A stretch of 64,000 nucleotides of DNA, taken from Branchinecta lynchi. Lineage: Eukaryota > Arthropoda > Branchiopoda > Anostraca > Branchinectidae. The translations under genes and the position numbers were made by a program. The stretch lies in NCBI GenBank assembly GCA_023053575.1, contig JAKZAP010000007.1:22593464-22657463 (forward strand). The letters are read 5' to 3'. This document shows, piece after piece, positions 32,063-42,765 of the stretch (positions are counted from its first letter, which is position 1; each line of letters starts with the position of its first letter). A model generated the notes under the pieces. That model was given only the letters and a program-made list of their open reading frames with translations, ran no database searches and was not told the origin of the DNA.

Positions 32063-32658
32063 CCGTATGGAAATAGTTCAAGTCATCGTATTATGGGACA
32101 TGTTCCAATCGTAAACAATTGGAAATCGTAAACAGTTGTTTTTTTACGATTGAAAACAGTTATTTACGATTGGAAACAGTTGTTTACGATTGGCAACAGT
32201 TGTTATCGATTGTAAACAGTTGTTTCCAATCGTAAAATTACAATCGGAAACAATCGGTTTCAGTCGTAGAAATACAATCGTTAACAACTGTTTACAATCG
32301 CAAACGATTGGAAACAATTCGAAAAAACTGTTTACAATCGGAAACAACTGTTTACAATCGGAAACAACTGTTTACAATCGGAAACAACTGTTTACAATCG
32401 GAAACAACTGTTTACAATCGGAAACAACTGTTTACAATCGGAAACAACTGTTTACAATAGGAAACAACTGTTTACAATCGGAAACAACTGTTTACAATCG
32501 GAAACAACTGTTTACAATCGGAAACACCCGTTTCCAACCGTAAAAAATGGTTTCCAATCGTAAAAAAACAATTGTTTAAGATTGTTTCCAACTGTTTTCA
32601 ACTGTTTACGATTGGAAAAATGTCCCATAATACGATGACTTGAATTATTTCCATACGG
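32063..32658. mobile_element. Inverted-repeat element with a 20-bp minisatellite core
   Basis: Ends of about 49 bp (CCGTATGGAAATAGTTCAAG, TCATCGTATTATGGGACAT) recur inverted at 32608-32658 with few changes. The interior is made of variants of CAATCGGAAACAACTGTTTA. There is no transposase and no clear target duplication, so the class is unassigned. Confidence 0.8.
32320..32530 (+). repeat. 20-bp minisatellite, about ten near-identical units
   Basis: GGAAACAACTGTTTACAATC repeats in perfect 20-bp register from about 32340 to 32530, with one C-to-A change near 32459. AAACAACTGTTT is itself nearly palindromic. Diverged, differently oriented units lie on both sides (32105-32320). No spacers, so not a CRISPR array. 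Confidence 0.92.
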
Positions 32659-33023
32659 CCGGTTGGCCTCACCTTTTGGAGACCGAAATCTATACGTGTT
32701 ACCCAAATCAGAGTCATTACACAATGGCTCTGTTTCTACATTTTGATCTGACGTCTAAAACCGGAATTTGTAGAACCGGAAAGTACGCTCAGTGACTAAT
32801 GATAGATTTTCCCTATTTGGGTGCAAGCATTTATTTGCGAATGAGTCTTAATTCTTAGCATATTGCTAGTTGTATGTTTGAATGCTTAAGTGCTAATGCT
32901 TAAAACAGGTCTGAATATAATAATATATTATCTGTATAATATAACAAATGTTTATTTATTATTTATTTATTTTCCTCAAAACTGAGGAGTACAAAATAAT
33001 GTATATAACAGAACTGTGCCTAA

Positions 33024-33196
33024 CAGTGCGAACACACGATCAGGATCGGGAGCTCCCGGACTGGAATTCCTGTCCGGATCTTCGGCACCATCATCACTTC
33101 CATGTGGAAAAGTTGAAATTTTTTTCAACTTTTGCAGAAAATCCGGGCAGGAATTCCAGACCGGGAGCACCCGACCCTGATCGTGTGTCCGCACTG
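33024..33196. mobile_element. Snap-back MITE with CAGTGCGAACAC ends
   Basis: Inverted ends of about 60 bp (CAGTGCGAACACACGATCAG and CTGATCGTGTGTCCGCACTG) bound 173 bp, flanked by TAA on both sides (33021-33023, 33197-33199). A 3-bp TAA duplication suggests a PIF/Harbinger-like or related source. Confidence 0.88.
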
Positions 33197-34902
33197 TAAA
33201 CCATATGGTCCATTCAGTGACACATAAATACTATAAAAAATGCACACAATTTCGACAATTAAATTACTATTGTTTACGCGCTATATTACTCACTTGTTAA
33301 AAAATGGGTACATGTTATGGGTTTGGAGGCCTACTCGAAAATTATAACTGGGTCTTTTACATTAAAATTAGAAACCAACTGCGAATTACTGAACGAAATG
33401 AGGAACCAAAGGAGAAATTTGGAAAATTTTAAATATTATATCTTAATAGCATGTATGTCGCAAATTCGAAAATTTTCTACGATCGTTGCAGCAAAAAGAA
33501 CATGAGGTAAAGTAATGACGGTGAACAATGACCCGAGCATTTCTTTCCTGTATCGCCCACGATAAAGAATTAAGCGGCCAAATACCATTAAACTAAAAGA
33601 ACATGTAATAAATGTAATTTATTTTCACCCGCCATTTTTGAAAGCGGAGTATACCAAATAATAGAAAGAAATAAAAACGAATATAAAACACATAAGATAT
33701 TATACATTTAGTCTACGGTCAGGAGACCGGATAAAAGGTCATAGTCTGGTTGGGTCCAGTTGTCTGATTTTTCGGAGAGACGAGGAGACGTATTTTGAAA
33801 GATGGAGCAGGTGCTTTGCATATTTAAAGTAGCACGATCTTATCTTTTTTAGTTCCTTCTTCCGCAGAACGTGTGTTACGCCAGAACGAAATAAAAGTGA
33901 AGGGAGCGCAGAAAGTGCTATATAATTTTCCTAAGGCTTTCCGATTGTAGTGCCGTCGGTTAGAGACAAAGCGTCCATAAACAGTAGGGACAGATTTACA
34001 TGCGTTTTGAACAACTGAAGAGCAAATTTTTGACAGTGTAGATTTGAAGGTTAAGACAAGCCATCGTAGCGAATCGGTCGAGCTGATGATGAATGAGCCA
34101 GGAGAAATTGAGGCGTTGGATAATAATATATTATCTGTATAATGTAAAAGATTAAGATTATAAGAATAAGAACAAAAGGTTACACCTTCCCAAGCTATGC
34201 TTATCGTCTATCCTACGAAGTTTAAGTGCTTTCTGTACATATTCGGAAACTCCTGAGATAAGGTTGGAGCTCGTGCGCTTCAAAATAGGCTAGGCTGCCT
34301 AGGCTTTCAGGAAGTAAAACCAAACAACCCCAACAAATTTATCCCTACAAATGCGAAAGGTACCCTTTTGGTCACCTCGTAACAACACACTTGCAATCTC
34401 ACAATTACAGGTGGTATTTTGGGCAACTAGATAACCATGATTTTTTTTCGTGTCTTTCTGAAAGTATACTTACCTGGTTTAATCAGTTTTTGAGAAAACG
34501 AGAGAAAGAGGATAGATTTTCGGGTGTTTTCTTTCTAGGACGTCTCTTCGAAGTCCTAGAAATTAATCTAAATTAATCGCGTCTTCGTGTCGCGTCTTCC
34601 AAGTGTTATAATAAATAGTTCCCCTCTTTTAACATTTATACAAACTACTCAGTCCCTCATTCTCTCACCCCAAACATTTCCTCCCGCAAATCATTCAACT
34701 CCTTGCCTTCTGCCAAAATATGCCTCAAACTTTCATTACCACATAACCCCCACTTGCCCGCTCCCCTCCCCATTAACTTCCAGGTACACACACTGGGCAA
34801 AAGCAAGGACCAGTCTGGTTTCCGGTTTTTGAATCGTCAAACCGGATAAAAAGTATCGGATGTTCTCTTCGCTCTCATTTGTGGCTCCATAAGATTTGTT
34901 AA
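33197..34902. other. DNAJC7 intron 2: no gene recognised
   Basis: A minus-strand stretch at about 33830-34125 stays open for roughly 100 codons without an ATG (SPGSFIISSTDSLRWLVLT near its start). I do not recognise it; it may be an old transposon remnant. The rest is AT-rich. Confidence 0.4.
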
Positions 34903-35273
34903 AGGACCTGTCTTACCTATAATACTAATGCAACCTACTTCCATAACCATTCCATATATTCCTAACCCAGAGACCCCAATTTCGTACGGTAAATTCTAAC
35001 CCCTCTAACACATCCACGCTGATTTTTCGCTTGCCGTGTTTTGTCTACCTTCGATGTGTATCACGCTTTCGACGGTTGTCTGCGAGAAGTTTTTCCAACA
35101 GAAAAGCCGTTAATGTAAATTGTTTCCCTGTTTTTGCTACAAGTCAGCGGGCCTTGGGAAAGGCTTAAAACAGCCAAAACCGTGGGTTATTTGTTGAAAG
35201 CACAGCAAAGTTTTAAAGTATTTAGATATTTTAAAATACTTTAAGTTGAAGGGTAAATAGTGCGAGGGGTCCT
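34903..35273 (+). mobile_element. TTAA MITE family R, 25 bp before DNAJC7 exon 3
   Basis: AGGACCTGTCTTACC and GCGAGGGGTCCT are the inverted ends, flanked by TTAA on both sides (34899-34902, 35274-35277). TTAA duplications and short inverted ends are typical of piggyBac-class MITEs. 371 bp, no coding sequence. Confidence 0.85.
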
Positions 35274-35298
35274 TTAATAATTGTTTTTTTTGTTGCAG

Positions 35299-35420
35299 AA
35301 TTATTCCCGTGCGCTTCATACTATGGGAACCGCGCAGCCTGCTACATCATGCTTGGCATGTACTCTCAGGCGTTGCAGGATTCAAGAGACAGCGTTAAAA
35401 ACGAGCCGGCATTTGCCAAG
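35299..35420 (+). CDS. DNAJC7: DNAJC7-like co-chaperone, exon 3 (TPR 1-2)
   Basis: The acceptor TTTTTTTTGTTGCAG|AA and donor AAG|GTATCG bound 122 bases encoding residues 102-142: ELFPCASYYGNRAACYIMLG, MYSQALQDSRDSVKNEPAFA. The ASYYGNRAA motif with MLG and AL.D is the second TPR and matches human DNAJC7 (ASYYGNRAATLMMLG) very closely. It ends exactly at a codon boundary. The upstream MITE ends only 25 bp away, so the pyrimidine tract is squeezed between the transposon and the acceptor. Confidence 0.95.
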
Positions 35421-35469
35421 GTATCGTATTTATTTATTTAAACTTACATCCGTACTTATTTAATTTGAT

Positions 35470-35650
35470 GAATTTTTTTTTTTTTTTATCAACCATATGG
35501 AAATGAAATCAATAACGCGATCACAAAAGTATTAATGTTCTAGTGCAGATAGTGAGGTGAAAGACAAAAATGCTCCTCCAACGGGATTTGAACCTGTGAC
35601 CTTCGGCTTGAGTTGCCGATGCACTAACTAAATGAGCTACCGAGCGGCTT
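35470..35650 (-). mobile_element. tRNA-derived SINE with A tail
   Basis: On the minus strand, a tRNA-like head (TAGCTCATTTAGTTAG as A-box region, GGTTCAAATCC as B box) is followed by GGAGGAGCATTTTTGTC, a short body and an A run at 35475-35489. The anticodon loop AACTCAA lacks U33 and the acceptor arms do not pair, so it is not a tRNA gene. A diverged relative lies at 46480-46560 (GGGTTCAAATCTCGG, GAGGAGCATTTTTGTC). Confidence 0.75.
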
Positions 35651-36457
35651 GCGACATCATCGGTCGCCGTAGAAGCGGCCAGCAGGGTCGGTGACCGTGC
35701 TTCTGCATTAGTTCGTCAAGTCAAAGGATTGGATACTTATTTTGATAAAAAATTGAATTCTTGCAGGGAATTCATGTTCCACCTTAAGAGGCAACGAGGG
35801 CTCATTGGAGCAGTTACTAGATTTTTTTGTTTAGGTAAAGGCTAGGTTTATAACAAAGAACTACTATACAACAGACTTCAGACGAACTTACCTCCCTCGA
35901 GTATACAACAGCATGTTCATTACTAAAAAGTAATATAACGGAAATGGAAAACTACTATCTACACACTTCAGACGAACTTTCCTCCCTCGACCCCCCCCCC
36001 CCTCCCCAGACATCTCGTCTCTTCAGTTCCCTGTAAAGTTCCCCAGTTTCTCCAGTTCGGGGAATAGCAGCCACACTAGCAGCACCAGCGATAGGGAACG
36101 TCCCTACTGAGACTGGATCAGTCGTGAACCAGCAGCGCTGGCGCCGATAACTCTATAATGCCACTTAAGGGCGTTGGGTGAACTACTGCGTCTCGTTCTG
36201 ACGGCATAACCCAGGTGTCTCCAGCGGTGGTTCTCGATAGCTTTCTGGAGGAAAAAAATAATAAGTTTCTGTCTTTTAATAAGCTCCTCACGAAAAGAAT
36301 GATCGGCGAAGAAAGTTGCTTCCCTTAATTGTTTGTTGTACGAGAATTTTTGTTAGTTATATTCTTGTTTTAAATATTTTGCCTTTGTTTAGGTGGTAGT
36401 TTCCACTTTTAGAGGAGGAATTAGTGTTTTGATTTCATGAATATTTTTTTTAAATTA
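35651..36457. other. DNAJC7 intron 3: nothing recognised
   Basis: It includes two direct phrases (ACTACTATACAACAGACTTC near 35860, ACTACTATCTACACACTTCA near 35950) and a C run at about 35991-36002. Confidence 0.45.
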
Positions 36458-36628
36458 CACTGTAAAAAGTTTCTACTAGTAAGGATTAATGTTAACTGCA
36501 GTATTTGCTACTGGGATTAATCTTATCTCTACTGGGATGAGATTAATCCGAATTAGAAATAATCTTATCTCAGTAGAGACATTATTGTTCCCAGTAGCAA
36601 ATCCTGCAAGATTTTTTTTTTTACAGTG
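36458..36628 (+). mobile_element. Tc1/mariner-type MITE, copy A, 53 bp before exon 4
   Basis: CACTGTAAAAAGTTTC and TTTTTTACAGTG ends are flanked by TA on both sides (36456-36457, 36629-36630). The 171-bp interior is itself a hairpin around AATCTTATCTC and GAGATAAGATT. The TA duplication and CACTGTAAAA ends are as in Tc1/mariner-class MITEs. Three more copies are at 47371, 48628 and 48872. Confidence 0.88.
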
Positions 36629-36681
36629 TAAGTTGAAGAAGAATAAATCAATCTATCAATCAATCAATCATATATTTTCAG

Positions 36682-36989
36682 GGTCACCTTCGGATGGGAA
36701 AATGCTTCCTGGCCATGGGTGACAGTGCGGCGGCGCGAAGTGCATTCGAGCGCTGCAAAGAGCTCGAACCCACCAACAACACAATTGACGCTGAGCTTCG
36801 GACCATTGAGACGCTTCAGAAATTCGAGAGCGACTTGTCGAAAGCATTTGAGAGCCAAGACTACAGAAAAGCCCTGTACTGCTGCGATAGAGCTTTAGAC
36901 ATTGCCGTTTTCTGTAAGAAGTTCAAAGTGAGGAAGGCCGAGTCCCTGGCGTACCTTAATCGGTACGCGGAGGCTGAAGAAATTGTCAA
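36682..36989 (+). CDS. DNAJC7: DNAJC7-like co-chaperone, exon 4 (TPR 3-5)
   Basis: The acceptor TATATTTTCAG|GG and donor AA|GTAAGT give 308 bases, residues 143-244 plus two bases. It reads GHLRMGKCFLAMGDSAAARS, FERCKELEPTN (third TPR), a linker with ETLQKFESDLSKAFESQDYR, KALYCCDRALDIAV and RKAESLAYLNRYAEAEEIV. Human DNAJC7 has GHLREGKCHLSLGN, FEKRDFRK and KAECLAMLGRYPEA at the same places. TPR repeats in this region bind EEVD-type tails of Hsp90 and Hsp70 in vertebrate DNAJC7. Phase agrees with exon 5. Confidence 0.96.
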
Positions 36990-38449
36990 GTAAGTCCTGA
37001 ATTTTTATAATAATATAACAATAATAATAAATTGTTAATATTATATTACTCACTTTCGCGGCTTTACTTCGTCAAAATGAGAAAATATAAACAAAGACAG
37101 CTGAACGCTGAAAATTGGTTACGCAAAAAATGTACCTAACCGTGGGAAGTATTCGCGCAAAGCTTTAGCTAAAATGTATTCTACATATTGTGAACATTCT
37201 CTTTTGTTTTTTACTGTGTTGTATTCGCTATTGAATAAGAAAGATCTACGCCAGATCCGTGTTGCTTGTTTTTGATATTACAAATTTCTACTGTACCTTC
37301 CGACATCGTATCGTAATACACGTATTGTTAAGAAGTATGGTGCCACTGATATTCTTCAGTCTTTCGAGTTACTAGTGCTAAGTTAAAAAGTAATGCATTC
37401 GCGTCCCTAGGTCCAAACCATAGCATTATCCGCATGTTTCTGTCCGAGATGAAGGTTAAGTAGTTCATATGCTTTTGTCTTTTTCTTCTTTTTTGTGTAA
37501 TTTTACTCCGCTTGTCTTTTTATAGGAAAGTGGGTTACAAATAAACTTTTATTATTATTACTATATAAGATTATCATTCAGATCCGACATTTGCTGATCA
37601 TAACAAATAAATACTATACAAGTAAAATACAAAAATAGTAACTGGAATAAATTAGACAGGACAAGTATCCTGTTTTCAGTGAAACAAGAATCAAGCAGAG
37701 CAAAAGAAGCACTTGCCGCTTGCGTCGGCTTAGCGCCATCGGTGGCGAGTGCCATGCGCGGCCGGTGGCAAGTGACCTCAGGTTTGTCACTGTAAATTGG
37801 GCTGGGTACGCGTTTCAGGGGTCATTTTAGTTTGCATTTTGAGAAAACAAGTTTCTATTTCTGTCTACGGCTTGAAGAGGGCCCATGCTTCGATTTAGCA
37901 CCATTGAACATTATTCACAGCCACCGGGTCACTGTTCCTATAAGGTCAACTTTCAAAGCTTCCGCCCGTCAGTTGACCAACCTCTCAGTTCGGCCACCCG
38001 TCAATTGACATGTCAGTCCTATGCGGGGGGGGGGGGGGGGGACCGACGGATTTGGGTTCGGGAACTGACGAGTGGGCGGATGGTCCTCCCTCCTATCAGT
38101 TCATCTTCCGCGAATTGACTATATCTGGTTAGGCAACGGAAGGGTGCGTGAATGGTTCCCCTCAGTTTGTCCGCCCGCTATTATGGTCAAGCGTTGAGCC
38201 ATCGGTTGTATGTCGGCAGGCGAACTGACAGGTGGCGTATCTATGGGGTCCACTTTTGACACCTGAGTCTCCTGGCTGCTAGGTTCTACTGAGCCACTCA
38301 ATTGCTGCTGTCAAAAGGCTAAGTGTATGGGCGATGATTTGAACATCGGGGCCGTGCCTATCATTATTTGAGATCCAGTCTGTCTCGAGACGTAAAAGTT
38401 AGCGTACGGCCTTTTTTGTTTTGGTGAAAGAAGTTGCGAGTTGCCTTCT
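36990..38449. other. DNAJC7 intron 4, first part: nothing firm
   Basis: AT-rich, then a stretch of short GTCAGTT/AACTGAC phrases at 37965-38300 with a G run at 38024-38040. No protein recognised. Confidence 0.45.
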
Positions 38450-38720
38450 GCATGGGCGTCACTATGAGGGGGGGGGGGGCTCCCTCCCACCCGAATGTTG
38501 TCAGCAAGTCGGTAAAATATAACCGAATTGCCGCGTTTTTTTTTTTAAAAGGGCTGATTCTGTCATAAAAACAGTCGATTTTTCATCAAAACGGTAGGGT
38601 TTTACTTAAAAACATGTGTTTTTTCTGCAAAAACAGTCGGTAAAAATGACCAGCCAGTCGGTAAATACCTTATCCCCCCCCCCAAAAAAAAAAGAAAAAA
38701 ACTTTTTGGCTAGTAACGCC
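38450..38720. mobile_element. hAT-type MITE, relative of 17112-17431, degraded
   Basis: GGGCGTCACTATGAGGGGG on the left and GGCTAGTAACGCC on the right resemble the ends of the 17.1-kb copy. The interior has AAAACAGTCG and CAGTCGGTAAATACCTT units, the inverse of that copy's interior. The 8-bp duplication is not preserved. Confidence 0.65.
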
Positions 38721-39278
38721 AAAACGGTCTTCTGGCAAACAACTGCTATACGAAACTCAAATATATGCAAAGTTAATTTTTTAGTTGTTCTGCTTTTAAT
38801 ATTTCAAAGTGTTTCTTTCCCGGCGGTTCTGTATGGGATGACGCCGAATTAATCGCTTTGCTTTCTTGTGGTTAAGTAACTGAGAACGCCAAGGAACTTG
38901 ATTAAATTACCTTTCTGCTTAGCAAACGGTTTGCGTTTTTTTTCAAAACGGCCTGGGTTCTCTACTCAGTTTTTTTTTTTTTTTTTTAGTGGTTGTGTAA
39001 CAGGGAAAGCCGAGGAACTTTATAAAGTTATCTGTTTGCTCAGCAAAATGGTCTGTGTTTTTTTTTGTTTTTTTTTTACCAGAAGCTAAGAGCTTTTCTC
39101 CGTGCAGGGTTCGGCACCCAATTGGCCACACTAGATCCGGGATAGCATTTCGGGCATTTCGGGGTTGGTAAAAAATAATAACAACAAAAGGATAACCTAA
39201 TTATGGATATTGTTGTATTATATTCAGGAGACCAGTTAAAACGATATCGATTTTCGTATTATGAAGAAAATACACAGG

Positions 39279-40575
39279 TTTTTGGGATCCCAAAACGTAA
39301 GTGGAGGGATACCTATGACATCGCAAAAGTTGTCCGTCTGTCCGTCCGTCCGTCCGTCCGTCTGTCCGTCCGTCTGTAAGCACGATAACTCTCGAAGGGA
39401 ATGAGATATTTTGATGAAACTTGGTGTGAGGGTTCGTTGGGTCGTCGGACCAGTCAAGTTCGTAGATGGGCTTTGTAGCTCTACATTTAGGGGTGGGGGA
39501 GGGGATTCAAATTAAGGGACAAACAAAATATTTTGAAACAGCTAATGTGATAGTCGATTATGGGGTAAGAAGACATGCTGAACACGATGGTGAAAACCAT
39601 TTTGTCAACGGACATGTAGTTCGCCCGGAATCCGGCCAAAACCGGAAAGTTTGTTGAAAGTAAAAGTTTTATTTGAAGTTGATTAGATGTTCGATTTAGG
39701 GGTAGGAAGACATGCTGAAGACGATGGTCAAAATTATTTTCTCGACGGACAAGTATTTCGGCCGGAATCCGGTCCAAACCGGAAAGTTTGTTGAAAGTAA
39801 AAGTTTTATTTGAAATTGATTAGATGTTCGATTTAGGGGTAGGAAGACATGCTGAAGAAGATTGTGAAAACTATTTTCTCGACGGACAAGTATTTCGACC
39901 GGAATCCGGCCCAAACCGGAAAGTTTGTCAAAATTAAAAGTTTTATTTGGAGTTGATTAGATGTTCGATTTAGGGCAAGAAGACATGCTGAACACTTATG
40001 TGAAAACAAGTTTCTACCCGGACATGTAGTTCGTCCGGAATCCGGCCAAAACCGGAAAACTGTTGGAAGTCAAAGTTTTATTTCTAGTTGATTAGATAAG
40101 CGATTTAGGGGTAAGAAGAGATGCTGAGTCCCTGTGTGACAATCGTATTTTACCCGGACATATAGTTCGACCGGAATCCGGCTGGAATCGGAAAATTTGT
40201 TATAAGCTAAATTTCTATTTGAAGTTGATTAGATGTTCATTACTGGGGAAAGAAGATACCCTGATTTCGTCTTTGAGCTTTCTTTTTTCGCCGGACAAGT
40301 AGTTCTGGAGTTCGGCCGGAACCGGGAAATTGGCAGAAGTGGCAGGAAGTTTTCGTCATAACAGATATGACTTATAGGGGTAAACACACATGCTGAATCC
40401 AAATCTGAACTTGGTTTTCTCAGGTGATTAGCTATTTGGCCTTAATCTGTTTCTGAATTTTAATTGTAAAAATGTTCAAAGAGTCTGGCGAAGACTGGAT
40501 CTGGCTAAGACAAGACCCAGTTGTCTGGATCAAATCTTAGATTTTTGGGATCCCATCGACACCTTTGGTCTTGTT
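39279..40575 (-). mobile_element. 5'-truncated PLE copy: 3' tail only (G type)
   Basis: It is near-identical to 23600-25220 except for a shorter CCGT run and fewer 137-bp units. Its right end (minus-strand start) reads NKTKGVDGIPKI and stop, the last residues of the PLE frame, so it is a PLE copy truncated within the last dozen codons. Left head GGTTTTTGGGATCCCAAAAC. High similarity points to recent mobility. Confidence 0.8.
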
Positions 40576-41538
40576 TTTGTTGCAGTTGACTGGAAAAATA
40601 ATGTCTAATAATTATTTTTTCACGTGAGAACTAATGGAAATACGACATGAATTGAATTATATTTATTTTTACAGCATATTTATGACAATTTTTTCATTCC
40701 AACTTCCGCACATAAATGAAAGAGGCTGTTATAAATTGCTGGGAATACAAAGTTAAACATTTTTTTTACAAAATCCATGGCCCGTCCAGGGTTAGTATAG
40801 GGTGACTCAAATGGTTCTAATAGCGTAATTCTAGAAAGTATTTCGTTTTAACCTGAACTGATAAACAAAATTGGTATTGTTAAAGCAAAAAAATCACAAA
40901 ATCTAGTTACGTCCAGGGTTAGTGTAGGGTGACTCCAGTGTTTCAAATAGTATACTCATATCCTTTGTTGGGATTTTCAGTAACCATAAATGAAGCACGC
41001 ATTTTGAGCAGATAACTTCAGTTCGTTACAAAAGACATCACCCAACTACAGACCTTTTACAGACAAATGAATCACTGATAGCGGGAATTCGCTTCTCATG
41101 CCGCTCCCAGTTTAAAGTGGAGTAGACGCCCTTTCGAATTTGATATAATTATGCTATTAACTCAAGTTCAATTATGGTTTGAGTTTCAGTAAGAAAATGG
41201 TGTCATTGGTTGTGCTAATATGAAAATGTATATCTAATGAGTAAATGTCTAATTTAAAAGTAAAACTGTTACTGACAGCTGTCCTCTCACCCAAGCTCGA
41301 CCCCAATATTGTGTGTTAAAAAAAAGAAAAATTTAATTTAAAATCCGAGCTTTTCATGGGCCCCAAACGAAAGCTAAGACAACCTTTTAATTTGTCAATT
41401 CTTCCCTCCGTCGGAATGTTTGTCTCTCAGAATAACGAACTCAGGCGGTTTGAGATTTTTTGAAACTTTCTAGATTCTTGGTCAAACGTGAAGTCTGGTT
41501 TCTAAATGTGCGTTGTGGGAATAGGCTTTGTGCCTTAA
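40576..41538. other. DNAJC7 intron 4: short tandem repeat, otherwise nothing
   Basis: Two direct units of about 127 bp (near 40784 and 40911) share GTCCAGGGTTAGT(A/G)TAGGG. No coding sequence recognised. Confidence 0.5.
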
Positions 41539-41911
41539 AAGGACCCCTCGCACTATTTACTGTTCAACTTACAGTATCTTAAAATATTTGAATACTTTGA
41601 AACTAGGCTATGGTTTCAACAAATAACCAACGGTTTTGGCTGTTTAAAGCCTTTTTCGAGACCCGTTGACGTATAGCGAAAACAGGGAAACAGTTTACAT
41701 AACCGGTTTTTCTGATCAAAAACTTCTCGCATACAACCGTCGACAGCGTGATACACATCAAAGGTAGCAAAACACGGCAAGTGAGAAAATCAGCGTGGTT
41801 TTGTTAGAGAGGTGAGAATGGACCGTACGAAATTGGGGTTTCCGGGTTTAGAAATGGATTGAGTGATCTTTGGAAGTAGGTTGCGTTAGTATTATAGGTA
41901 AGACAGGTCCT
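41539..41911 (-). mobile_element. TTAA MITE family R, well-kept copy
   Basis: AGGACCCCTCGCAC and GTAAGACAGGTCCT inverted ends are flanked by TTAA (41535-41538, 41912-41915). It is inverted relative to the copy at 34903-35273 and similar over its full length. Confidence 0.85.
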
Positions 41912-42765
41912 TTAACAATTGGTGTGAGAAGGTGGACAAAAATAAAGGGATACAAAAAATATGCCTGGTTATTTTCATGAGTGTTGTAGGGGGCAAAAGC
42001 TGTGCTGGTTCAGGAAATACCGATAGTTCTTTTCTTGGGCGGGTTGTAATGTCAGAATCCATTTGAAACCAGAAATTTTAGAATCAATCGAATTGACAAG
42101 ACGCGTTGAACGAGGATATTGTACAAGTTTTCGAGTTGGATAGATATTCCGGGACAAAACTACACGTTCAATAACAGTAATAATAATTTGTCAGCCACTG
42201 CACATAAACAACGTAAGGATAAATAGATTTATGCTAAACAGCCTGAGCGCTAGGGTAGGAATGAGTTTAAACAGTAAAATACTAGCACACAAATCTCCCA
42301 CAGAATCTATCTCTAACCTAATGACACTGTAAAATATACCTGCTGTATTTAATATACATTTTATATCACTGGCCTGTCCGTTTTTTTTTTTGTTTTTTTT
42401 TTAATATTATTGTACTAGTGTTTTTCTATTGTTTCTACTTTCTTATTTCTCTTTTTTACTCCGCTATCTTCATATTGTCTAGTGCAGTGGGTTAGAAATA
42501 AAGTACTATCTTTATCATCATTAATTTCCACTTCATTCATATTTTCTCACTCCAAAAATCTGCCTCCAAACATCCAACCTCCAAAAGTCTACAGTCTAAA
42601 GTCCTCAAAAGTCAAAAGTCTACCTCCTAAAGTCTTCCATCTCGTGAATCTCTTTTTATATTTATTTAAACTAGGATACGACCAACTAGGGTCAAACATG
42701 TGACAAAGTAATTAACAAACACTGCATTATATCAACTACAAATAAAATAAAACAATTTCAGAACA
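41912..42765. other. DNAJC7 intron 4: nothing recognised, perhaps LINE 3' UTR at the right
   Basis: AT-rich with T runs near 42380 and 42393. The last 50-100 bases may belong to the 3' end of the LINE that follows on the minus strand. Confidence 0.4.

Noticed and set aside
32320..32530. Regular 20-bp repeats as a CRISPR array
   Set aside because: Units are contiguous with no unique spacers, and the DNA is animal; it is a minisatellite inside a hairpin element.
33830..34125. Minus-strand open stretch of about 100 codons as a transposase or polymerase fragment
   Set aside because: I could not match any motif of a known family, so no function is claimed.
35573..35647. Working tRNA gene on the minus strand
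   Set aside because: The B box is good, but acceptor arms do not pair, U33 is missing, and a body plus A tail follow; it is a SINE head.
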